Source of the DNA: Foliamicus sp963666765
GTDB taxonomy: Bacteria > Pseudomonadota > Gammaproteobacteria > Steroidobacterales > Foliamicaceae
DNA length: 64,000 bases
Reading direction: 5' to 3'
NCBI GenBank assembly: GCA_963666765.1
Contig: OY762933.1
Coordinates: 1,302,001-1,366,000, forward strand
Within the stretch, counting starts at the first letter, position 1. Each line of letters starts with the position of its first letter. This document shows, piece by piece, positions 58,521 through 64,000 of this stretch. The notes below the pieces were generated by a model, which made no database searches, had not been told where the DNA came from, and was given only the letters and a program-made list of their open reading frames with translations. Position numbers and translations under genes: made by a program.

Positions 58521-60014
58521 TCAACGGGCGAGCAGATCGAGGTCGAGGTGGCCTCGATCCTCGTCGACCCGGGCAACGCGCACCGATACCGGCTGCCCCG
58601 GAGTAAAGCCGAACAGGCGTTGCGCCCGCTGCCTGTCACGCGTGCGCCCACGGCCACGGCCCTGCGGGAGGCGCCGGTGCGGGATCATTCCATTCAGGCC
58701 GACCTCGGTCACCTGAACGAACAGGCCCTTGCCGGTGGCATGCGACACGACGGCGTCGAGCGTATCGCCAAGGCAGCGGGACAGATACCGAATCTTGTAG
58801 GTCTTTACCGCCGCACGCATGGCTTTTTCCGCCAGGCGCTCCCTTTCCGAACAGGCGAGGCCCATTTGCGCCAGCTCATTGCCGCGCAGCGGAGCGGCTT
58901 CCCCGCGACCGCCGTCGATCAGGTGCTTGATTGCGCGGTGCACAAGCAGGTCGGGATAGCGGCGAATCGGCGAAGTGAAATGGGTGTAGGACTTCAGGGC
59001 CAGGCCATAGTGGCCGACATTTGCCGGCTGGTAACAGGCCTGCTGCATGCACCTGAGCGTGGCGACGGCGATTGTTTCATAACTGGGCTGCCCCCGAAAG
59101 GCCCTCAATGCCTGGTTGATTTCATCCGGATTTCGGCTGGCCGCCTCGGAAAGCGAATGCCCCGCACCTGCGAACAGGAAGCGCAGCTCCTCGAAACGGT
59201 CGGCGTCGGGTGGTGAATGCACGCGGTACAACGCCGGCATGCGGGCCCGGCCCAGGAACCGGGCGGTGGCGACGTTGGCCGTGATCATCAATTCCTCGAT
59301 CAACCTGTGGGCGTTGTAACGTTCGGACCGCTCCATCGATTGCGCTTCGCCGTCCGGTCCCAGGCGCACCCGGGTTTCCGGGAGGTCCACGTCCAGCGCT
59401 CCGCGGCGGCCGCGGGTCGTGGCCAGCAGGCGCCATACCGCGTAGAGTCGCTCCACCGGTTCCAGCAGCGCGCCCAGCTTGCGGCGGGCATTCGCGTTAC
59501 CTGCCTCGATCGCGGCGTGAACGCCCGAATACGTAAGCCTGGCCGCCGACCGCATGATGGCGCGGAAGAACTTCCACTTCTTCAGATTCCCGCGGGAATC
59601 GAGACGCATCTCGCAGACCAGGCACAGGCGGTCCACGCCCGGCTTGAGAGAACAGAGATCGTTGGAAAGCACCTCCGGCAGCATGGGAAGGACGCTGCCG
59701 GGAAAATACACCGAAACAGCGCGCTGCTCGGCTTCCCGGTCTATCGGATCGCCGGGCCGTACGTAGTGCGAAACGTCGGCGATAGCCACGATGACCCGCC
59801 ATCCGTCACCGTGCGGCTCCGCAAACACGGCATCGTCGAAGTCCCGGGCGGTGGCGCCGTCAATCGTAACCAGCGGAACCGAGCGCAAGTCCTCACGCTT
59901 GCCCGCGGTTGGCGGACGCGAAGTGATCCCGTTCGCGCGCTTGCGGACCCGGCCGGGCCACGTTGCCCGAAGCCCGGCCTCGGAGATGACGCGCTGCTCA
60001 ATCAGCGAAGGCAT
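58521..60014 (-). CDS. RNase R/RNase II-like exoribonuclease lacking N-terminal domains
   Basis: The 497-residue protein begins at the start of the RNB catalytic domain. PLVTIDGATARDFDDAVFAE has the metal-binding aspartates; VIVAIADVSHYVRPGDPIDR, FTSPIRRYPDLLVHR and the C-terminal S1 domain (GLFVQVTEVGLNGMIPHRRL) are intact. RNase R normally has about 750-800 residues with an HTH and two cold-shock domains before the RNB domain; these are absent, and a stop lies four codons upstream of ATG 60014. No ribosome site is seen. The gene may be a truncated remnant or a short working form. The position next to purA fits rnr. Confidence 0.82.
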   Translation of the reverse strand: MPSLIEQRVISEAGLRATWPGRVRKRANGITSRPPTAGKREDLRSVPLVTIDGATARDFDDAVFAEPHGDGWRVIVAIADVSHYVRPGDPIDREAEQRAVSVYFPGSVLPMLPEVLSNDLCSLKPGVDRLCLVCEMRLDSRGNLKKWKFFRAIMRSAARLTYSGVHAAIEAGNANARRKLGALLEPVERLYAVWRLLATTRGRRGALDVDLPETRVRLGPDGEAQSMERSERYNAHRLIEELMITANVATARFLGRARMPALYRVHSPPDADRFEELRFLFAGAGHSLSEAASRNPDEINQALRAFRGQPSYETIAVATLRCMQQACYQPANVGHYGLALKSYTHFTSPIRRYPDLLVHRAIKHLIDGGRGEAAPLRGNELAQMGLACSERERLAEKAMRAAVKTYKIRYLSRCLGDTLDAVVSHATGKGLFVQVTEVGLNGMIPHRRLPQGRGRGRTRDRQRAQRLFGFTPGQPVSVRVARVDEDRGHLDLDLLAR

Positions 60015-60085
60015 CGGATTGAATCATTGACATATGAGGCGGCAAAACGCAAAATTTCGCCCTGTTCCAGGCGCCTTGGCGCCCC

Positions 60086-60102
60086 CGCGGCAGACTGCCG
60101 CG
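60086..60102. repeat. 8-bp perfect palindrome upstream of the truncated rnr
   Basis: CGCGGCAG A CTGCCGCG, preceded by GGCGCCTTGGCGCC, lies in the 110 bases between the RNase R-like start and tRNA-Leu, where the lost N-terminal region of rnr would be expected. It is another GC-rich hairpin but with a different core from the main repeat family. Confidence 0.55.
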
Positions 60103-60125
60103 CCGGGTTCGCAAGGCAACATCGT

Positions 60126-60212
60126 GCCGAGGTGGCGGAATTGGCAGACGCGCTGGCTTCAGGTGCCAGTGGGGGTAACCCCGTGGAGGTTCGAGTCCTC
60201 TTCTCGGCACCA
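60126..60212 (+). tRNA. tRNA-Leu (anticodon CAG)
   Basis: The 87-base class II tRNA has acceptor stem GCCGAGG, anticodon stem CTGGC/GCCAG with loop TTCAGGT (anticodon CAG), a long variable arm (TGGGGGTAACCCCG), T-arm GAGG-TTCGAGT-CCTC, and encoded CCA. It lies between purA and the RNase R-like gene on the opposite strand. Confidence 0.95.
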
Positions 60213-60297
60213 ACTCGCAAGGTTGCGGATCGCATCGTTTAAGGGTTACAGCCGGACAATCGGAGGAGAGTGGGTCAGCCGGGGCTGAACCGATCAC

Positions 60298-61617
60298 TCA
60301 CGAATCGAAGGGATGGCGGCGAATGATCGTTTCTTCGCGCGCCGGTCCCGTGGACACGATGCAGGCCTTGAGGCCCACCAGGGTTTCCAGCTTCTCGATA
60401 TAGGCGCGCGCGCCGTGGGGCAGATCCTCCCAGCGGGTGACGCCGCGGGTTGAACCGCCCCATCCGTCCATCTGCTCGTAGCAAGGCACGCATTCCGCGT
60501 AGCGGTTCATGAGCGCCGGGCGCGCGTCGGTTTTTCCCCCGTCCACCTGGTATCCGGTGCAGATTCTCAGCGGGTCCACTCCATCGAGCACGTCCAGCTT
60601 GGTAATGCAAAGGCTGCCGATCGAGCCCCGCTGGGCGGCCCCGCGGACCGCCACGGCGTCGAACCAGCCGCATCGGCGCGCACGTCCGGTGGTCGCGCCC
60701 CATTCGGCGCCCTCCCTGGCAAGGCGCCGGCCCACCTCATCCTGCAGTTCCGTTGGGAAAGGCCCTTCGCCTACCCTCGTGGTGTAAGCCTTTACGACGC
60801 CTACGACTTCCCTGAGTTGCGCCAGGTGGGCGCCTGAGCCGGCAAGGGCCCCGGCCGCCACGGTGCTGGAGGAAGTCACATAGGGATACGTGCCGTGGTC
60901 GATATCCAGCATTACGCCCTGCGCGCCTTCGAACAGCACCGCCCTGCCTTCGGTATCCAGCGTTTCCAGGCGCGCGGCAACGTCGGCAACCAGGGGGCGC
61001 AATTCGTCGGCCATTGCCAGCCATTCCTCCGCCACCCGTTCCGGGTCCACCGGCTCGGCCCCGTAGTACTTCTCCAGCATGAAATTGTGCAGGTCGAGGG
61101 CCGCTGCCAGTCGCTGGCGGAAGGCCCGCGGCGCAAACAGCTCGCCCGCGCGAACCGCGCGTCGCGCCGCCTTGTCCTCGTACGCGGGACCGATCCCGCG
61201 GCCGGTCGTCCCTATGCGCCCGCGTCCGGCATGCCGTTCCCGCGCCTGGTCCAGGGCCATGTGCGAAGGAAAAATCAGGGGACAGTCCGGGCTCACGTAC
61301 AGCCGGCCGGCCGGATCGACGCCGCGCTGCCTGATGGATTCAAGCTCCTTGAAGAACTGGGGCAGGTACAGCGCCACGCCGTTCCCGATCAGGCATTCCA
61401 CGCCCGGATTGAGGATTCCGCTGGGCAGCAGGTGCAGCACCATCGTCTCGCCATCGTGGATTACCGTGTGCCCGGCATTGTGGCCGCCCTGGAAACGAAC
61501 CACCGCATCGCAGCGGCCGGCCAGCAGATCCACCACCTTGCCCTTGCCTTCGTCGCCCCATTGGGCGCCGATCAGGACAATGCCGCGGGCTTTTGTCTGG
61601 TCCCGGAAATCAGTCAT
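60298..61617 (-). CDS. purA: Adenylosuccinate synthetase
   Basis: This 439-residue enzyme makes adenylosuccinate from IMP, aspartate and GTP in AMP synthesis. GAQWGDEGKGKVVDLLA (P-loop and catalytic aspartate), GGHNAGHT (catalytic histidine), GTTGRGIGPAYEDKAARR, GAQGVMLDIDHGTYPYVTSS and TGRARRCGWFD are all standard. The length is typical. It lies downstream of hflKC, the gammaproteobacterial order. Confidence 0.97.
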   Translation of the reverse strand: MTDFRDQTKARGIVLIGAQWGDEGKGKVVDLLAGRCDAVVRFQGGHNAGHTVIHDGETMVLHLLPSGILNPGVECLIGNGVALYLPQFFKELESIRQRGVDPAGRLYVSPDCPLIFPSHMALDQARERHAGRGRIGTTGRGIGPAYEDKAARRAVRAGELFAPRAFRQRLAAALDLHNFMLEKYYGAEPVDPERVAEEWLAMADELRPLVADVAARLETLDTEGRAVLFEGAQGVMLDIDHGTYPYVTSSSTVAAGALAGSGAHLAQLREVVGVVKAYTTRVGEGPFPTELQDEVGRRLAREGAEWGATTGRARRCGWFDAVAVRGAAQRGSIGSLCITKLDVLDGVDPLRICTGYQVDGGKTDARPALMNRYAECVPCYEQMDGWGGSTRGVTRWEDLPHGARAYIEKLETLVGLKACIVSTGPAREETIIRRHPFDS

Positions 61618-61640
61618 TCTTCAGCGCTGAACCCGCGTGA

Positions 61641-61696
61641 GCGCCGAAGGCGCGAAGAAAGTGAGAGCATTCACATTCTCGATCCTTGCAGGATCG
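61641..61696. other. Two short hairpins between hflC and purA
   Basis: GCGCC GAA GGCGC (61641-61653) and CGATCC TTGCA GGATCG (61680-61696) lie in the 89-base gap. No T-run follows on the minus strand. They may attenuate transcription from hflC into purA; the evidence is only the pairing. Confidence 0.35.
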
Positions 61697-61706
61697 GCGG
61701 GAAGTG

Positions 61707-62576
61707 CTATCTCGTGCTTTCCGACTCGTTCAAGTACCGGAAGAAATCGCTTTCGCTGTCCAGCACCAGCAGGTCGCCGCCGTTGCCGAAGGAATTGCGG
61801 TAGGCGTTGATGCTGCGGTAGAAGGAATAGAACTCCCGGTCCCTGTTGTAGGCGTCGGCGTAGGTCCCTGCCGCCGTCGCGTCGCCCTCGCCCCGAGTGA
61901 TCTCGGCATCCCGGTAGGCCTCGGCCAGGATGACGGTGCGTTGCCGGTCGGCATCGGCGCGAATCTGCTCAGCCGTCTCGGCGCCCTCGGCGCGCAACTC
62001 CGAGGCCACGCGGGCACGCTCCTGGCGCATCCGCTGAAACACGGACTCGCTGACCTCCTCGCGGAACTCGATGCGCTTCACGCGCACGTCAACGACATGG
62101 ATGCCCAGCGTGGTGGCGGCGTTGCGGGCATTGTTCAGCATGTCGAACATCAGTTCCCGGCGTTCGGCCGAAACCACTTCCGGCACGGTGCGTTTGGCGA
62201 ACTCGGCGCGGATGTCGTCCTTGATGATCTCCAGCAGGCGCTGCCGGGCGCGAAGCTCGTTGCCGCCGTCGTTGGAGGTGTAGTAGGTGCCGATGTCCAC
62301 GATGCGCCACTTGACGAAGAAATCCACCAGCAGGTTCTTCTTTTCCGCGGTCAGGAACGGTTCCTGCGGATTGTTGATGGTGAGGATCCGGTCCGGGTAG
62401 ACCTCGACGTTGTTGACGACGGGCAGCTTGAAGTACAACCCCGCGACGGCATAGGTCTGAACGATCTCACCGAATCGGAACCGGACCGCGTATTCGCGCT
62501 CGTCAACCACGAAAAGGCTGGCGTTCAGCAGGATGACGGCCAGCACCGCTATAGGAATCAATGCCTTTAATTTCAT
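61707..62576 (-). CDS. hflC: HflC, protease-modulator membrane protein
   Basis: This 289-residue SPFH/prohibitin-family protein has one N-terminal membrane helix (LIPIAVLAVILLNASLFVVD) and FVVDEREYAVRFRFGEI, then the long helical part with RIEFREEVSESVFQRMRQER and RADADRQRTVILAEAYRDAE. With HflK it forms a large complex around the FtsH protease and tunes its activity. The start overlaps the hflK stop by four bases. Confidence 0.95.
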   Translation of the reverse strand: MKLKALIPIAVLAVILLNASLFVVDEREYAVRFRFGEIVQTYAVAGLYFKLPVVNNVEVYPDRILTINNPQEPFLTAEKKNLLVDFFVKWRIVDIGTYYTSNDGGNELRARQRLLEIIKDDIRAEFAKRTVPEVVSAERRELMFDMLNNARNAATTLGIHVVDVRVKRIEFREEVSESVFQRMRQERARVASELRAEGAETAEQIRADADRQRTVILAEAYRDAEITRGEGDATAAGTYADAYNRDREFYSFYRSINAYRNSFGNGGDLLVLDSESDFFRYLNESESTR

Positions 62577-63667
62577 GATCCCGAACCTCCCCTGCGCACG
62601 CGCGCGTCTTCCATTTCCGTTGCCGTTGATTCCTGTTCGGACAGATTGCCTCTGGCCTGCCCCCCACTTCCGCGTTTCATGAGTTCATCCACCGGCAAAT
62701 ACAGCAGATTGCCGCTGCCCTTGGCCTCCAGCAGTACCTTGTTGGCGCCGCCGTAGAATGCCTCCAGGGCCTCGATGTAGAGACGCTCACGGGTAACTTC
62801 CGGCGCTTTCGTGTATTCCGCCAGAAGCTTCACGAAGCGCTGCGCCTCGCCCTCCGCATCGGCGACAACGCGGGCCTTGTAGGCCTCCGCGTCCTGCAAC
62901 CGCCGGGACGCTTCACCGCGCGCCTTGGGAACCACGTCGTTGGCGTAGGCCTGGGCTTCGAAAGCCAGCCGTTCCTTGTCCTCGCGCGCCTTGATGGCGT
63001 CCTGCACCGCCGCTTCCACCTGTTGCGGGTAGTTGGCGTCGCGCAGGTTCACCTGGGTGACCCCGATCCCCGTCTGGTAGTCGTCCAGAGTCGCCTGGAT
63101 CAGGTCCTCTGTTCGCTGGGCAATATCGCCACGCCCTTCGCCCAGGATGTAATCCATCTGGTTCTTGCCGATGATCTCGCGGATGGCGCTTTCGCTCACA
63201 TCGCCGATCGTTTCCTCCGGGTCGCGCACATTGAAAAGGTAATCTTCGGGGTCACTGCGCTGGTACTGAACCACCAGGTCCACGACCACGATGTTCTCGT
63301 CGGCGGTGAGCATGCGGGTCTCCTGGCTGAAATTGTTGACCGACGATACGTTCACCTTTTCCACGGACTCGATGGGCCAGGGCATGTGCCAGCGCAGTCC
63401 GGCCCCCATGGTTCTCGTATGTTCGCCGAACAGCAGCACCACCGCCCGCTCGGCTTCATCGACGCGATAGAGTCCGGTAAGGGCCCAAAGCACCGCCAGG
63501 ACTGCGACCGCCCAGGTCAGCGTCCGCCGAAAAGACCGCTTGCCGCCGCCGCCGATTCCGCCGAAGAATTTCTTCAGTGTGTCGCGAACGACGTCTTCAA
63601 GATCAGGTTGCTGGCGGCCGTCCCGATTCCATGAACCGTTACCACCGCCCGGTTCGTTCCAAGCCAT
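62573..63667 (-). CDS. hflK: HflK, protease-modulator membrane protein
   Basis: This 364-residue protein has the glycine-rich N-terminus (MAWNEPGGGNGSWNRDGRQQ), one membrane helix (WAVAVLAVLWALTGLYRVDE) and an SPFH domain (ERAVVLLFGEHTRTMGAGLRW, DLVVQYQRSDPEDYLFNV, GIGVTQVNLRDANYPQQVEA). It is the HflC partner and is translationally coupled to it. The C-terminal tail is charged and variable, as usual. Confidence 0.96.
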   Translation of the reverse strand: MAWNEPGGGNGSWNRDGRQQPDLEDVVRDTLKKFFGGIGGGGKRSFRRTLTWAVAVLAVLWALTGLYRVDEAERAVVLLFGEHTRTMGAGLRWHMPWPIESVEKVNVSSVNNFSQETRMLTADENIVVVDLVVQYQRSDPEDYLFNVRDPEETIGDVSESAIREIIGKNQMDYILGEGRGDIAQRTEDLIQATLDDYQTGIGVTQVNLRDANYPQQVEAAVQDAIKAREDKERLAFEAQAYANDVVPKARGEASRRLQDAEAYKARVVADAEGEAQRFVKLLAEYTKAPEVTRERLYIEALEAFYGGANKVLLEAKGSGNLLYLPVDELMKRGSGGQARGNLSEQESTATEMEDARVRRGGSGS

Positions 63668-63711
63668 ATCAAATTATCCGTGTTGTGCCCGTAAGCAAGG
63701 GTCGGGTGAAA

Positions 63712-64000
63712 TCAGGCCGCGCCGATGTCCTCGCGGCTGGCCAGTTTTTCATAAGCCCGGTGTGTCATTTCCAAATCCAGTGTCCAGCCTCCGCCGGGCA
63801 ATAGTCGTTCGCGGAGTACGCGGCCACGGCGATAGAGCATTGCCCTGAGGCGTCCCTGACCGGCGTCTAGCCGAACCGTGCGGCGCAACCGCCCCGCCGA
63901 CAAACGCTGTGCAACCATTGCAAGCAACTTTTCCACGCCGGCGCCGCTGAGCGCCGAAATCGAGGCCGCGCCGCAGTCGTCATCGACTGCCCGCAGCCCA
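63712..64000 (-). CDS. hflX: HflX GTPase, C-terminal end only (5' part outside window)
   Basis: The frame enters from the right edge and ends at 63712, giving 95 residues: LRAVDDDCGAASISALSGAG, then VEKLLAMVAQRL and a C-terminal domain ending in EKLASREDIGAA. SALSGAGVEKLL is the G5-like end of a GTPase domain. The position directly upstream of hflK matches hflX, a ribosome-binding GTPase. A GTG at 63936 is internal and not a true start. Confidence 0.8.
   Translation of the reverse strand, partial: GLRAVDDDCGAASISALSGAGVEKLLAMVAQRLSAGRLRRTVRLDAGQGRLRAMLYRRGRVLRERLLPGGGWTLDLEMTHRAYEKLASREDIGAA

Overview
The window looks like a chromosomal piece of a gammaproteobacterium with G+C-rich DNA. The strongest evidence is the last 12 kb, where one strand carries hflX (partial), hflK, hflC, purA, an RNase R relative, rpsF, rpsR, rplI, dnaB, a YoaA/DinG-type helicase and tsaB. 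Both the hfl-purA-rnr order and the yoaA-tsaB pairing are known from gammaproteobacteria. No species can be named from this sequence alone.

Layout. 1-1.7 kb: a cut-off TnpB gene and a frameshifted small heat-shock gene that still has a near-consensus sigma-32 promoter. 1.7-5.3 kb: a tight operon of two short-chain dehydrogenases (the first lacks the catalytic lysine), a methyltransferase, a small unknown protein and an AhpD-like protein. 5.3-12.8 kb: respiratory and oxidative genes (di-haem cytochrome c with an apparent CTG start, cytochrome c', sulfite dehydrogenase and its cytochrome, an aldehyde dehydrogenase, a PQQ dehydrogenase) and a decayed acyl-CoA synthetase. 12.8-13.7 kb: vapBC and tRNA-Ala.

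14.2-25.9 kb is a one-directional island with visibly lower G+C: FecI-type sigma factor, FecR, a TonB-dependent receptor with a signalling domain, an M13 metallopeptidase with no signal peptide, a thioredoxin-ankyrin fusion and two SbmA/YddA-like ABC transporters. Together they read as a sensed route for importing a peptide (perhaps disulfide-bonded), reducing it and degrading it. This is the most interesting unit here. It is followed by a HipBA-like pair and a frameshifted AAA/DUF4143 ATPase.

29-46 kb holds metabolic genes: a beta-propeller protein, a second methyltransferase of the 3.3 kb type, SulP transporter, second PQQ dehydrogenase, an unknown membrane protein, three overlapping NTF2-like genes, MFS transporter, argG, an exported nitrilase-like enzyme, a DUF1838-like protein, SDR, RidA-like protein and an old-yellow-enzyme relative that contains an odd A+T-rich patch. 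46.2-49.9 kb is a second low-G+C insert with a DNA methyltransferase and a restriction endonuclease. 50-52.4 kb carries metA and metY.

A family of G+C-rich palindromic repeats recurs between genes. One copy sits in frame inside tsaB and adds about 28 residues to the protein; another supplies the stop codon of the sulfite dehydrogenase cytochrome gene. Ribosomal proteins bS6 and bL9 both carry long acidic tails, and the RNase R-like gene lacks its N-terminal RNA-binding domains.
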